Shown here: one piece after another, positions 1 through 9,481 of the stretch
Layout of the letters: each line of letters starts with the position of its first letter
Position numbering within the stretch: position 1 is the stretch's first letter
Source: Flavobacteriaceae bacterium
GTDB lineage: Bacteria > Bacteroidota > Bacteroidia > Flavobacteriales > Flavobacteriaceae
Assembly (NCBI GenBank): GCA_014238425.1
Contig: JABABD010000034.1
Location: 1 to 52,668 of the forward strand
Length of the DNA: 52,668 bases
Direction of reading: 5' to 3'
Made by a program: the position numbers and the translations under genes
The notes under the pieces: model-generated
Databases searched by the model: none
What the model saw: the letters and a program-made list of their open reading frames with translations, nothing else
Told to the model about the DNA's origin: nothing

Positions 1-156
1 CTTTTAAAGCAGTTGAGTGCGAGTAGTACAGGTTGGGATGGCAGCTTTAATGGAAGGAAAATGCCAACAGGAGGATATTGGTTTACAGTAGAATTTGTGG
101 ATCCGATAGATAACACAATGAAAATATTTAAAGCCCATTTTGCATTAAAGAGATGA
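1..156 (+). CDS. T9SS type B sorting-domain protein, C-terminal fragment
   Basis: Open from the first base to a TGA at 154-156, so only the last 51 residues of a larger gene are in the window. They match the end of the gliding-motility-associated C-terminal (type B, CHU_C) sorting domain: GWDGSFNGRKMPTGGYWFTV followed by FKAHFALKR. The end of the 1314-residue adhesin at 661-4605 is closely similar (GWNGTFNGNPLPSNDYWFTV, FKAHFTLKR), so the two are tandem paralogues. Such domains direct export through the type IX system and surface attachment or release. The rest of the protein, probably a repeat adhesin, is outside the window. Confidence 0.85.
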   Translation, partial: LLKQLSASSTGWDGSFNGRKMPTGGYWFTVEFVDPIDNTMKIFKAHFALKR

Positions 157-362
157 AACTTTTGTTAACTGTACGATTTAGGCAAACTAACCATTTATAT
201 TGTGTAAAATGTAATTAGATTGAGCTTCTAACTGCTTGATAGATAATTATAAGCAATACACCTTAACAAATAACTAATTCGTCGATAATTAACACTCAAT
301 TACTTAATATTTTCTTAATTTTCTCGTTTAATACTAAGTAAATCTTTAGTTGCATATTTCTC

Positions 363-698
363 ATGAAAATAAAACTACTTCTATTTTCCGTTATTTTTGG
401 CCTTTTTACAGCTAACACAGCCTTTTCTCAACAAACAAATATTTTAGATGAAATAGTTAATTCTTACTTAAAAGAATTGAAACTGAATGGTGATTTAGAG
501 GCAAAATTTAGAGCTGTCATTCTTGATTTTTCTCCTCAATTAAAGGAAAAAAACCTTACTACTTCAGATTATAACGCACTAATGAAAAAAGAGACCTTAA
601 AAATTTATGAGATTTTGAACAAAGAACAGTTTACTATTTACAAGAAATTAAAGGAATCCATTGAACCTCATAAAAAATATAGAATTGAAACTAATTAG
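363..698 (+). CDS. small secreted protein, unknown function
   Basis: 111 residues with a clear signal peptide (MKIKLLLFSVIFGLFTANTAFS-Q, residues 1-22). The mature part of about 88 residues is lysine/glutamate rich and probably helical, with no cysteine and no motif I recognise. It ends in a short basic tail. Its last 38 bases overlap the start of the adhesin gene at 661, suggesting translational coupling. It lies between two type B adhesin genes and may be a periplasmic accessory of that cluster; this is inference from position only. Confidence 0.7.
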   Translation: MKIKLLLFSVIFGLFTANTAFSQQTNILDEIVNSYLKELKLNGDLEAKFRAVILDFSPQLKEKNLTTSDYNALMKKETLKIYEILNKEQFTIYKKLKESIEPHKKYRIETN

Positions 699-3600
699 TA
701 AGACAAAATATATAACCCTCTTTATTGCACTTATCTATTGTTCTTTAACATTTGGACAGGGAGCGACGTGTGCTGAAGCCGATCCATTTTGTGCTGGTGG
801 TGCTAGTTTAGTATTTCAGAACACATCTGATGGTTCTACAGCAGAAATTGGACCAGATTATGGATGTCTTGGATCAGAACCTAACCCTGCATGGTATTAT
901 TTGCAGATGAGTCAAGCTGGAGATGTTGTTATAAATATATCACAAAACACACAGCAAGATTTTATGGGTGTAGGTTTGGACGTTGACTTTATTTGCTATG
1001 GTCCATTTACAACTGAAGCGAGTTGTGGAGCACTTAACCTTACTGCTGCTAATACAAGGGCATGTAGTTATTCTGCCGCAGCCGTTGAAAATTTCACTCT
1101 TACTGGCGTTCAAGTCGGAGAGATTTATATACTCTTAATAACAAATTTTCAAGGAAGTCCAGGGTATATACAAGTAGAGCAAACTAATTCTGGCCCAGGA
1201 GCTGGTGGTACAGATTGTTCAATTGTTAATACTGCTGAGCAATATTGTGATGGAGATGTGGTGTCCTTAGATGGAACGAATGGGGCAGCTACAATCTATG
1301 AATGGTATCGAGATGGTGTACTTCTTGTAGGCGAAACTGGTCCAATTCTCAATGGTGTAGTTACCCCAAGTGCCGTATATACTGTTGAAAAATATAGCTC
1401 GCCAGGAGTTTTAATTGAAACAGAGGTTTTTAGTATTGAATTTAGCCCTATACCTATTGCAAATCCTATTTCTGATTATATTCTTTGCGATGACGCCACA
1501 GCAGATGGTATGACGATATTTAATTTATCTACAAAAGATGCTGAAATAATTGGTGTACAAACACAAGTTAATGTTAGCTACCATTCGGATCCTACAGACG
1601 CAACTAACGGTGTAAATCCATTGCCAATTAATTATACGAATGTATTAGGTAATCCAGAACTTATTTATGCTAGGATAGAAAGTTCCCAGAACTCAGATTG
1701 TTTTGCAACGACATCATTTAACCTGCAAGTTGACGCTAGTCCAACTGCAGCTACTGCTCCAGATATGATTGTCTGTGATGATGTAAGTAATGATGGCGTT
1801 GAAATATTCGATTTAACATCTCAACAGGCAATAATTGCAGGGATGCCTTTACCTGCAAATACAACTGTAACGTACCATGAATCTCAGGCAGATGCTGATA
1901 ACGACTTGAATCCAATTGTTACGCCTGGAGCATTTTCTAATGTAGGGAGTCCTGATCCTATATTTGTTAGGGTAGAGAACGACCTTAATACAACCTGCTA
2001 TGCAACATCCACATTCAATTTAAGAGTAGACGTGCAGCCAATAGCAGCTACTGCTCCAGATATGATTGTCTGTGATGATGCAAGCAATGATGGTGTTGAA
2101 ATATTTGATTTAACATCTCAAGAGGCAGCGATTGTTGGGATGCCTTTACCTCCAAATACAACTATAACGTATCATGAATCGCTTGCAGATGCTAATAGTG
2201 ATACGGGAGCAATAGCAACTCCAAATGCCTTTACTAATGTGGGGAGTCCTGACCCTATATTTGTTAGGGTAGAGAACGACCTTAATACAACTTGTTTTGC
2301 AACATCAACGTTTAATTTACAAGTAGATGTGTTGCCAAGTGCAACGACTGCTATGGATATGATAGTTTGTGATGACGTAAGTAATGATGGCGTTGAGATT
2401 TTTGACCTTACATCTCAAGAAACTATAGTAATAGGTTCTCAAAACCCTGCTGATATTACTGTGACGTATCACACGACACAAGGTGATGCTGATAACGACT
2501 TGAATCCAATTGTTGCACCTGCAACATTTTCTAATGTAGGAAGCCCAGATCCTATATTTGTTAGGGTAGAGAACAACACGAATATGACTTGTTATTCAAC
2601 GTCAACATTCAACTTAATCGTCAATCCTTTACCGCCACTTATTGTGCCAACGCCTTTGGAACTTTGCGATGATGATACTGCAGATGGTTTTACGGTATTT
2701 GATTTAACCACAAAAGACACCGAAATCACTGGTGGTAATACGAACCTGATGGTTGAGTATTATGAAACACTCGCAGATGCACAAGGGGATATGAACGCTA
2801 TAGCAGACCCTACAATGTATACAAATACATCCGTCGGAGGCTTACCAGCAAATCCACAGACACTTTACATTAGGATTACAGATACGTCTACGTCTTCTAA
2901 CTGTTTTATAACCAATAATACTTTGATTATTGAGGTCTTGGAGAATCCAGTTCCAGCAACAGTTATTGATCCTATCATCTTGTGTGATGATGTAAATACA
3001 GGAGACGAACGCGAAATTTTCAACCTGACAGTTAATGAAGTCCAAATTTTCAATGGACAACCTTATACGGCAACCTATCATAATAATCAAACCGATGCAG
3101 AAAATAATACAGCTGCAATAGCAACGCCAATGACGTATCAAAATGTAAGTAATCCTGAAACGATTTATGTTCGTGTTGAAAATGCAGTTGGCTGTAGTGA
3201 AGTTGTTAATTTTGAATTGATTGTCAATCCGTTACCTGAAGTAATAGGTGTTACTGATTTAATTGAATGTGAACTCAATACTGATGGGTTGTTTGATTTT
3301 GATTTAGACAGCAAAACTAATGAAATCCTTAACGGGCAATCTCCAGCGATATTTGCTGTTACTTACCACGTTAACCAAGCGGACGCAGATGCTAATGTAA
3401 ACCCTCTTGTGAGTCCGTATACTAATGTCTTAGGTAATCCGCAACAAATACATGTTAGTATTACGAACACCATAACTGGATGTGCTATTAGCACTCCCAT
3501 TTTTAATATAGAGGTAAGGAATCAACCAACAGCAACTCCACCTGCTGCAGATTATATTATTTGTGATTATTTTGGAGATAATGATGGTATTGCAGAGTTT

Positions 3601-4605
3601 GATCTCTCTACTCAAGACGCTGAAATTTTGAATGGACAATTACCAGCAGACTATACGGTGACGTATTATTCGAATCAGATGGATGCTACAGATGGTGTAA
3701 ATCCATTACCAAATATATATCAGAATACTAGTAATCCTCAGATTATTTACGCCAGGGTAGACAATATTCTGGGTGTTTGTTATGAGTTGGCCGAAGTAAC
3801 TTTAAGAGTTCAATTAATTCCTGTTTTTACTCTTGAAGAAATCTATATACTGTGTTTCGATGCTAATGGTAATATTATTACCACTGCTGATTCACCTCCG
3901 GTTATTAACACAGGCTTGTCTGATGCAGATTATGACTTTGAATGGAGTTATGAAGGAACCATAATTGCTGGTGAAACAATGTCTAGTTTAACCGCTAATC
4001 AAATTGGTAATTATAGTGTGGTTGTTACTGAAACCACATCTGGCTTTGCCTGTATGAGCATTGCTTCCACGGTAGTTAACCCTAGTTCACCACCTATAGT
4101 TAATGCGATAGTAATTTCGGATGCATTTGCTAATAATCATATGGTAGAAGTGACCGCAACTGGAACCGGAGTTTATGAGTTTAGTTTAGATGGAGGACCT
4201 TGGGAACTTGGAACAGATCAAGGTAATGGAAGTTATATCCATACCTTTTCGAATGTTAATCCTCCTGGAGAACATACCGTAACTGTAAGAGATGTTAATG
4301 GATGTGGTGAAGATAGTGATACAGTTATCATTATGGATTACCCATTGTTTTTTACACCTAATGGAGATGGCTATAACGATACTTGGAATATTGTAAATAT
4401 TCAGACTCAACCTAATGCTAAGATATTGATCTATGATAGGTACGGTAAACTTTTAAAGCAAATAAGCCCAACAGGTATTGGTTGGAATGGCACCTTTAAT
4501 GGAAACCCACTTCCTTCAAACGATTATTGGTTTACTGTAGATTATATGGAACCTCGTGATGGAGTTTCAAAACAATTCAAGGCACATTTTACACTAAAAC
4601 GATAG
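661..4605 (+). CDS. repeat adhesin with T9SS type B sorting domain (1314 aa)
   Basis: The start is a TTG at 661, because no ATG occurs in frame before the signal peptide (hydrophobic core about residues 18-32, ending TFG-Q). An N-terminal module of about 170 residues (PNPAWYYLQ, LDVDF, GEIYILLITNFQG) is also found at the N-terminus of the giant adhesin at 32228. Then come eight imperfect repeats of about 100 residues, from about nt 1440 to 3810, each opening with (I/V)(V/L)CDD, then FDLTS, TVTYH, and SPDPIFVRVEN followed by a cysteine. Next is an Ig-like stretch, then the C-terminal type B domain (FFTPNGDGYNDTW to FKAHFTLKR). Conserved Cys pairs suggest disulfides. Predicted role is a surface or secreted adhesin exported by T9SS. 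It is followed by a strong bidirectional terminator. Confidence 0.9.
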   Translation: MNLIKNIELKLISKTKYITLFIALIYCSLTFGQGATCAEADPFCAGGASLVFQNTSDGSTAEIGPDYGCLGSEPNPAWYYLQMSQAGDVVINISQNTQQDFMGVGLDVDFICYGPFTTEASCGALNLTAANTRACSYSAAAVENFTLTGVQVGEIYILLITNFQGSPGYIQVEQTNSGPGAGGTDCSIVNTAEQYCDGDVVSLDGTNGAATIYEWYRDGVLLVGETGPILNGVVTPSAVYTVEKYSSPGVLIETEVFSIEFSPIPIANPISDYILCDDATADGMTIFNLSTKDAEIIGVQTQVNVSYHSDPTDATNGVNPLPINYTNVLGNPELIYARIESSQNSDCFATTSFNLQVDASPTAATAPDMIVCDDVSNDGVEIFDLTSQQAIIAGMPLPANTTVTYHESQADADNDLNPIVTPGAFSNVGSPDPIFVRVENDLNTTCYATSTFNLRVDVQPIAATAPDMIVCDDASNDGVEIFDLTSQEAAIVGMPLPPNTTITYHESLADANSDTGAIATPNAFTNVGSPDPIFVRVENDLNTTCFATSTFNLQVDVLPSATTAMDMIVCDDVSNDGVEIFDLTSQETIVIGSQNPADITVTYHTTQGDADNDLNPIVAPATFSNVGSPDPIFVRVENNTNMTCYSTSTFNLIVNPLPPLIVPTPLELCDDDTADGFTVFDLTTKDTEITGGNTNLMVEYYETLADAQGDMNAIADPTMYTNTSVGGLPANPQTLYIRITDTSTSSNCFITNNTLIIEVLENPVPATVIDPIILCDDVNTGDEREIFNLTVNEVQIFNGQPYTATYHNNQTDAENNTAAIATPMTYQNVSNPETIYVRVENAVGCSEVVNFELIVNPLPEVIGVTDLIECELNTDGLFDFDLDSKTNEILNGQSPAIFAVTYHVNQADADANVNPLVSPYTNVLGNPQQIHVSITNTITGCAISTPIFNIEVRNQPTATPPAADYIICDYFGDNDGIAEFDLSTQDAEILNGQLPADYTVTYYSNQMDATDGVNPLPNIYQNTSNPQIIYARVDNILGVCYELAEVTLRVQLIPVFTLEEIYILCFDANGNIITTADSPPVINTGLSDADYDFEWSYEGTIIAGETMSSLTANQIGNYSVVVTETTSGFACMSIASTVVNPSSPPIVNAIVISDAFANNHMVEVTATGTGVYEFSLDGGPWELGTDQGNGSYIHTFSNVNPPGEHTVTVRDVNGCGEDSDTVIIMDYPLFFTPNGDGYNDTWNIVNIQTQPNAKILIYDRYGKLLKQISPTGIGWNGTFNGNPLPSNDYWFTVDYMEPRDGVSKQFKAHFTLKR

Positions 4606-4627
4606 ATTACTTAAAGTACTTAAATAT

Positions 4628-4659
4628 AAAAAGGCCTAAACAAAAGTTTAGGCCTTTTT
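4628..4659. terminator. bidirectional intrinsic terminator
   Basis: Perfect 14-bp inverted repeat AAAAAGGCCTAAAC / GTTTAGGCCTTTTT with an AAAA loop. It lies between the convergent adhesin (ends 4605) and OmpP1-like gene (ends 4685), with A- and T-tracts serving both strands. Confidence 0.9.
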
Positions 4660-4684
4660 ATATGATATCAACTAAATAAATAAT

Positions 4685-6202
4685 TTATAATCTAAATCCA
4701 AGCGATACCATGACGTTAGTGTTTTTTGCGTCAATAGTAGCAGCATCTGTAAAACCAGCATCAAAAAATTGATAGTCTGATGTGCGTTGGCTTTGATCAA
4801 AAGATACATCTAGCTTTGTATTACCAAAGTTATAGCCTAAACCTAAAGAATATCCAGTTAAATCTCCAATAATTCGAATATCATTATATGGACTTTCTTC
4901 AAAACGATAGCCACCTCTAAAACTAAATTGCTTGTGTCGATATTCTCCACCTAACTTATAAGTAGTAGCCGCTTTAAGATTATTGCTAATGAAATTATTT
5001 TGGGTCATAAAAAAACTGTCAGATTCTGGCTTGAATTTAGTATTGCCGTAATCTTTACGAGAGTAATCAAAACTAATTAATCCTTTCTTGCCAAATACAA
5101 GTGCTGCACTACCTGTTATTTTAGCTGGCGTTTGTAATTTATATTCTGGAAAAATATTTACTACTAAAGGATCAATTGTTGTAGTAACCGCAGCTCCGTT
5201 GTCGTCCCTAATGGTAGCAATATACTGTGTGGTTTCTTCTGCAATAGTTAACCAAGTAGGAGAGTTATAGGTTAAACCAATTCTTACTTCTTCACTCAAT
5301 TTAGCAATACCACCTAATTGAAATGAAAATCCAGAACCAGTAGTTGAAAGAACGTTTTCGAAACCTATTTCATTTACCGTTGAGCCTGTATTAGTATTGC
5401 CTTCAAAAAAGTAAGTAGATTTATCGTAATTGATAATATGAGAGTTTATGTTCAATCCGAAATAAAGATTTTCTTGATATTGAGTAGCTAAATTAAAACT
5501 GAATTTGCCATTATATCCGGTTGCAGCGTAATCAAATTCTTGATCAAAGGTTCCAGGAGCGACATTTGAAGTATATACTGTATTATCATCTGTGTCGCTT
5601 TGAGGTTCTAGAATGAAAGATTCATACCCTAAAAATGCTTGTTGATGTGCAAATCCAAATACCGAACCTATATCTTGATATGCTTCAGAAATAGTTTCAC
5701 CTGGAAGCGCGGATATCTCATCCAATCTCAACCCTTGCGCATTGGCCAAAAAATAGCTGTCAACAGAACTCGTATTTGTTCCTGAGGCAAACCAATTATC
5801 ATCGTAATTACTTGATTGATCATAATTAAAACTTAAGGCGAACTTCCCCCAATCTGAGTTAGTATTTGTATTATTAAATACAAACACAATACCTGTTTGA
5901 TTTACACCAAACTCTGAATTTGAAGAATTATTAAGACCGTTAAAATACCTAACATCATTATCGATGTTTTCAGTTGCTAATGTTATTGAGGCATGACTAT
6001 TATTAAAAATGGCAGAGCCAGCTGGATTGATGCTTACGGCAGACATGTCGCCGCCAAGGGCTCCAAAAGCTCCACTCATGGCTCTAAATCTTGCTGTTCC
6101 TTTTATTTCATCTTGCGAAAAACGTACGGCATCTTGGACTTCTTGAGCGTAAAAATTGGACATAGATAATACACCTATGAATAGTAAAAGTAACTTTTTC
6201 AT
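4685..6202 (-). CDS. OmpP1/FadL/TodX-family outer membrane protein
   Basis: 505 residues with a signal peptide (MKKLLLLFIGVLSMSNFYA-Q). The mature N-terminus carries the family hallmark: DAVRFSQ, then GTARFRAMSGAFGALGGDMS and SINPAGSAIF, the plug region of FadL/OmpP1 porins. The rest is alternating hydrophobic beta-strand sequence ending in a C-terminal aromatic strand (VMVSLGFRL). Known relatives carry hydrophobic compounds across the outer membrane; flavobacterial copies are often labelled hemin receptor without proof. It is 35 bp downstream of the lipoprotein gene 6238-7323 on the same strand, probably co-transcribed from the promoter near 7352. Confidence 0.88.
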   Translation of the reverse strand: MKKLLLLFIGVLSMSNFYAQEVQDAVRFSQDEIKGTARFRAMSGAFGALGGDMSAVSINPAGSAIFNNSHASITLATENIDNDVRYFNGLNNSSNSEFGVNQTGIVFVFNNTNTNSDWGKFALSFNYDQSSNYDDNWFASGTNTSSVDSYFLANAQGLRLDEISALPGETISEAYQDIGSVFGFAHQQAFLGYESFILEPQSDTDDNTVYTSNVAPGTFDQEFDYAATGYNGKFSFNLATQYQENLYFGLNINSHIINYDKSTYFFEGNTNTGSTVNEIGFENVLSTTGSGFSFQLGGIAKLSEEVRIGLTYNSPTWLTIAEETTQYIATIRDDNGAAVTTTIDPLVVNIFPEYKLQTPAKITGSAALVFGKKGLISFDYSRKDYGNTKFKPESDSFFMTQNNFISNNLKAATTYKLGGEYRHKQFSFRGGYRFEESPYNDIRIIGDLTGYSLGLGYNFGNTKLDVSFDQSQRTSDYQFFDAGFTDAATIDAKNTNVMVSLGFRL

Positions 6203-6237
6203 ATACAGTTTTTTAAATGCTAAGCTAAGGCTAGTGT

Positions 6238-7323
6238 TTAATTATTTCGTCTTGAACTACTTCGTGATGGGCTAGAAGTACCTCTTGATGATCTACTACT
6301 TGAAGATGATCTGGCTCCAGAACTTCTCGATGAAGAAGATGATCTATTATAAGATCTATTGCTCGACGACGACCTTGTCCTTGTACTAGAATTATTTCGT
6401 CTAACAGAGTTGTTTGAATTTCTTCTAACCGAATTGTTTGAGTTTCTTCTAGTCGTATTTACTCGTGTACCATTGCTAGAACCTCTTCTTGTAGTGTTGA
6501 CTCTTACGCCATTACTATTTGAACTTCGTCTTGGTCTAGTAATACCAGTATTGTTATTATCTCCATTATATGAACCTCTCCGTCTGCTTAATGTAGAGTT
6601 AGTGCTTCTAGTATTTGCGGAATTTCTCCTAGTTATTGAATACGTACCAGTTCTATTTGAAGTTCCTAAAGTTCTATTAGCTAAACTTCCTCTACGACCT
6701 GAATTATAGGCTAGGCTTCTACCGTTATATCTGTTTCCATAGTATCCTCGATTCCAGAAACGGTTATTATAGATACCATATCCATAGGCATAACCACGAT
6801 TGCCATATCCATAATAAGGAGGGCACCAGAACGGATCGTAGCCTCCCCAACCCCAATTATAACCATATCCATAATTCCAACGGTTCCACCTATTCCAAGC
6901 ATAGCCATAGCTGTACCATGGTCTCCAAAAATTATTATAACCAAATCCGCTATTAATATTAATGGTCACTTGACTATTATCTTGGCCCCAACCTGCATAA
7001 CCTGTAGGGTCGAATTGAAGTGAATCTGTTTCAGCATAACTGCCTTCATAAGAGTCTATATCCGTAAAAATCTCACTCTCCTGTGCCAAAGCATCAAGTT
7101 CTTGAGATTTTTCTGAGAAGTAGTTTTTGTAATAAGAGTTGTTAGATTGCTCTACATCTCTGTCTGTACGTTGTTCTTGATAACCGACGCGACGTTCTGA
7201 CGAACCGTAGATGTCATCATCGTATCCTGCATATTGGTAGGACCCACAAGATGAAAGTCCGATTAAAACGCCCAAAGCTGCAACTAATGGCATTTTATCT
7301 TTTAAGTAATTGTAAAGTTGCAT
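6238..7323 (-). CDS. composition-biased lipoprotein, Tyr/Gly/Trp and Arg/Ser/Asn rich
   Basis: 361 residues. The N-terminus has a lipobox (LIGLSSC, Cys26), predicting a lipid anchor. Residues about 30-120 are acidic and Tyr/Ser rich. Residues about 130-205 are an aromatic block of YGY/WNRW/GYGYNWGWGG repeats. Residues about 205-361 are nearly all Arg, Ser, Asn and Thr, with repeated RRNSNNSV and NTTRRGSSNGTRV units, giving a highly basic tail. I do not recognise a catalytic domain. Similar proteins sit beside ompP1 and proS in flavobacteria (recollection). The basic, disordered tail could bind nucleic acid, peptidoglycan or acidic polysaccharide; that is speculation. It probably forms an operon with the downstream OmpP1-like gene. 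Confidence 0.75.
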   Translation of the reverse strand: MQLYNYLKDKMPLVAALGVLIGLSSCGSYQYAGYDDDIYGSSERRVGYQEQRTDRDVEQSNNSYYKNYFSEKSQELDALAQESEIFTDIDSYEGSYAETDSLQFDPTGYAGWGQDNSQVTININSGFGYNNFWRPWYSYGYAWNRWNRWNYGYGYNWGWGGYDPFWCPPYYGYGNRGYAYGYGIYNNRFWNRGYYGNRYNGRSLAYNSGRRGSLANRTLGTSNRTGTYSITRRNSANTRSTNSTLSRRRGSYNGDNNNTGITRPRRSSNSNGVRVNTTRRGSSNGTRVNTTRRNSNNSVRRNSNNSVRRNNSSTRTRSSSSNRSYNRSSSSSRSSGARSSSSSRSSRGTSSPSRSSSRRNN

Positions 7324-7351
7324 ATCTCTTCAATTTAATTGTTGAACATAA

Positions 7352-7359
7352 CAAAAATA
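7352..7359 (-). promoter_or_regulatory. Bacteroidota -7 box for lipoprotein/OmpP1 operon
   Basis: On the minus strand the sequence reads TATTTTTG, a full match to TAnnTTTG, 28 bases upstream of the ATG at 7323. No TTG -33 element is found at the usual distance. Confidence 0.5.
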
Positions 7360-7423
7360 GTTAGTTTTGCTGAACTATTTTTTTATTTAACATAGTCACA
7401 ATATTTGTGCCAAAACAATGTAT

Positions 7424-8902
7424 ATGGGCAAAAATCTTACCAGTAGAGCAGAAGATTATTCGAAATGGTATAACGAACTAGTTGTAAAGGCTGACTTAGC
7501 GGAAAACTCAGCAGTTCGTGGTTGTATGGTTATAAAACCTTACGGTTATGCTATTTGGGAGAAAATGCAAGCAGAATTAGACCGTATGTTCAAAGAAACA
7601 GGACACCAGAATGCATATTTTCCATTGTTTGTGCCTAAAAGTCTCTTTGAAGCTGAAGAAAAGAATGCAGAAGGTTTTGCTAAGGAGTGTGCTATTGTAA
7701 CACATTATAGGTTGCAAAATGACCCTGAGAATGAAGGTAAACTACGTGTTGATCCTGAAGCTAAGCTTGAGGAAGAACTAATAGTACGACCAACAAGTGA
7801 AGCTATTATTTGGAATACTTATAAAGGATGGATTCAATCCTATAGAGATTTACCTTTATTGATCAATCAATGGGCAAACGTAGTCCGTTGGGAAATGCGA
7901 ACAAGATTGTTTTTACGTACAGCAGAGTTTCTTTGGCAAGAAGGACATACAGCTCATGAAACAAAGAAGGAAGCTTTGGAAGAAGCAGAATTAATGAATA
8001 ACGTCTATGCTGAATTTGCGGAAAGTTTTATGGCGATACCAGTTATAAAAGGAGTAAAAACAGAGAGCGAGCGTTTTGCTGGTGCTGAAGAAACCTTTTG
8101 TATTGAAGCTTTAATGCAAGATGGTAAAGCGTTACAAGCAGGTACGTCACACTTTTTAGGGCAGAATTTCGCAAAAGCATTTGATGTAAAATTCACATCT
8201 AAAGAGGGGAAACAAGATTATGTGTGGGCAACTTCTTGGGGTGTATCCACTAGATTAATGGGTGCTTTAATTATGACACATAGTGATGATAGCGGATTGG
8301 TGTTGCCACCAAACTTAGCTCCTTTTCAAGTTGTTATAGTCCCTATTTATAAAACAGAAGAACAACTTGAAAGTATAAGAGACTTGGCTAAAGGCTTGAT
8401 GACTGATTTCAAAGGGAAAGGTATTACGGTGAAATTGGATGACCGAACTACACACAGACCAGGTGCGAAATTTGCAGAGCATGAACTTAAAGGTGTACCT
8501 TTAAGAATAGCCATTGGTCCAAAAGACCTTGACAATGGAACGGTAGAATTGGCAAGACGTGATACGTTTGAAAAGACCTCGATTTCTGTTGGTAATATTG
8601 TAACTTCTGTAGAAACTTTATTAAGCGAAATACAAGAAACTTTGTATAATAAGGCATTGAATTTTAGAGATGAACGTATAACTGAAGTAAATGATTTTGA
8701 AGAATTCAAAACCGTTCTAGAAAGTAAAACAGGTTTTATTTCTGCACATTGGGATGGTACGGCAGAAACTGAAGATAAGATTAAGGAAATCACAAAAGCG
8801 ACGATTAGATGTATTCCTATGGATGCAAAAGAAGAGGCAGGTGTCTGCGTATATTCTGGAAAAACATCCAATAAAAGAGTATTATTTGCAAAAGCTTATT
8901 AA
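7424..8902 (+). CDS. proS: prolyl-tRNA synthetase, archaeal/eukaryal type
   Basis: Charges tRNA-Pro with proline in the cytoplasm. The sequence has the class II aaRS layout of the short ProRS without an editing insertion: [17 protein letters not shown] at the N-terminus, motif 2 region RPTSEAIIW and [41 protein letters not shown], motif 3 region, then an anticodon-binding domain ([10 protein letters not shown]) and the C-terminal domain ending in the invariant-type terminal Tyr (FAKAY). An in-frame ATG at 7418 would add Met-Tyr; I chose 7424 because [19 protein letters not shown] is the usual family N-terminus. Transcribed divergently from the lipoprotein gene. Confidence 0.96.
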   Translation: MGKNLTSRAEDYSKWYNELVVKADLAENSAVRGCMVIKPYGYAIWEKMQAELDRMFKETGHQNAYFPLFVPKSLFEAEEKNAEGFAKECAIVTHYRLQNDPENEGKLRVDPEAKLEEELIVRPTSEAIIWNTYKGWIQSYRDLPLLINQWANVVRWEMRTRLFLRTAEFLWQEGHTAHETKKEALEEAELMNNVYAEFAESFMAIPVIKGVKTESERFAGAEETFCIEALMQDGKALQAGTSHFLGQNFAKAFDVKFTSKEGKQDYVWATSWGVSTRLMGALIMTHSDDSGLVLPPNLAPFQVVIVPIYKTEEQLESIRDLAKGLMTDFKGKGITVKLDDRTTHRPGAKFAEHELKGVPLRIAIGPKDLDNGTVELARRDTFEKTSISVGNIVTSVETLLSEIQETLYNKALNFRDERITEVNDFEEFKTVLESKTGFISAHWDGTAETEDKIKEITKATIRCIPMDAKEEAGVCVYSGKTSNKRVLFAKAY

Positions 8903-8919
8903 AATAATTTCATTAGGAG

Positions 8920-8949
8920 TTGCAACATTTAAAAATAGTTGTATTTTTG
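8920..8949 (+). promoter_or_regulatory. promoter of tRNA-Glu / rpsT
   Basis: TTG at 8920-8922, a 19-base spacer, then TATTTTTG at 8942-8949: a full match to the Bacteroidota -33/-7 arrangement. The box is followed by CATCCG, as it is before tRNA-Arg. The tRNA starts 40 bases downstream. Confidence 0.8.
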
Positions 8950-8989
8950 CATCCGCTAAAGACCCATAATGGGTTTTTATTGAAATAAT

Positions 8990-9061
8990 GGCCCGTTCGT
9001 CTATCGGCTAGGACGCCAGGTTTTCATCCTGGTAAGAGGGGTTCGATTCCCCTACGGGCTA
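8990..9061 (+). tRNA. tRNA-Glu (anticodon TTC)
   Basis: Complete cloverleaf. The acceptor stem is GGCCCGT/ACGGGCT (G-U at the first pair), the anticodon stem CCAGG/CCTGG holds loop TTTTCAT with anticodon TTC, and the T-arm is GGGG-TTCGATT-CCCC. CCA is not encoded, as is common in this phylum. rpsT begins 21 bases downstream, so the two are probably co-transcribed. Confidence 0.97.
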
Positions 9062-9082
9062 CAATTAAAATAAACAGATACA

Positions 9083-9334
9083 ATGGCAAACCATAAGTCA
9101 TCATTAAAGAGAATTAGAAGTAGCGAAACAAAACGCTTAAGAAACAGATATCAGCATAAGACAACTCGTAATGCTATTAAGAAGTTACGTGAGTTGACTA
9201 AAAAGAAGGATGCTGAAAAAATGTTCCCTGAAGTAGTGTCTATGATTGATAGATTAGCTAAGAAAAATATTATTCATAGCAATAAAGCTGGTAATCTTAA
9301 ATCAAGTTTAGCTAAGTACGTTGCTGCTTTATAG
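9083..9334 (+). CDS. rpsT: 30S ribosomal protein S20
   Basis: 83 residues, very basic, with the S20 N-terminus [20 protein letters not shown] and the conserved helical-bundle residues ([32 protein letters not shown]). A primary 16S rRNA-binding protein. It follows tRNA-Glu closely and is followed by a hairpin terminator, making a compact tRNA-rpsT unit. Confidence 0.97.
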   Translation: MANHKSSLKRIRSSETKRLRNRYQHKTTRNAIKKLRELTKKKDAEKMFPEVVSMIDRLAKKNIIHSNKAGNLKSSLAKYVAAL

Positions 9335-9363
9335 AATAAAAAGACTTTATATAGTATAAGATA

Positions 9364-9393
9364 AAGACTTCTCAGTAATGAGAGGTCTTTTTT
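9364..9393 (+). terminator. terminator of rpsT
   Basis: Stem AAGACTTCTC (9364-9373) with GAGAGGTCTT (9380-9389), containing one G-T pair, followed by a run of six T. Confidence 0.8.
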
Positions 9394-9431
9394 ATTGACC
9401 TTAGTTAGAGGGCTTACGTTGTAACAAAAAC

Positions 9432-9462
9432 AAAAAGGCTTCTCATTCGAGAAGCCTTTTTT
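9432..9462. terminator. terminator of rho (bidirectional)
   Basis: Perfect stem AAAAAGGCTTCTC / GAGAAGCCTTTTT with loop ATTC, placed just after the minus-strand rho stop at 9482. A- and T-tracts suit both strands. Confidence 0.85.
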
Positions 9463-9481
9463 GTTTGTTGAATATCTATTA

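Noticed and set aside
6359..6709. 116-codon plus-strand ORF opposite the Arg/Ser/Asn lipoprotein
   Set aside because: Leu/Val-rich antisense reading of a low-complexity tail, with no start context.
8754..8969. 71-codon plus-strand ORF overlapping the end of proS and the tRNA-Glu promoter
   Set aside because: An out-of-frame shadow of proS that runs through a strong promoter.
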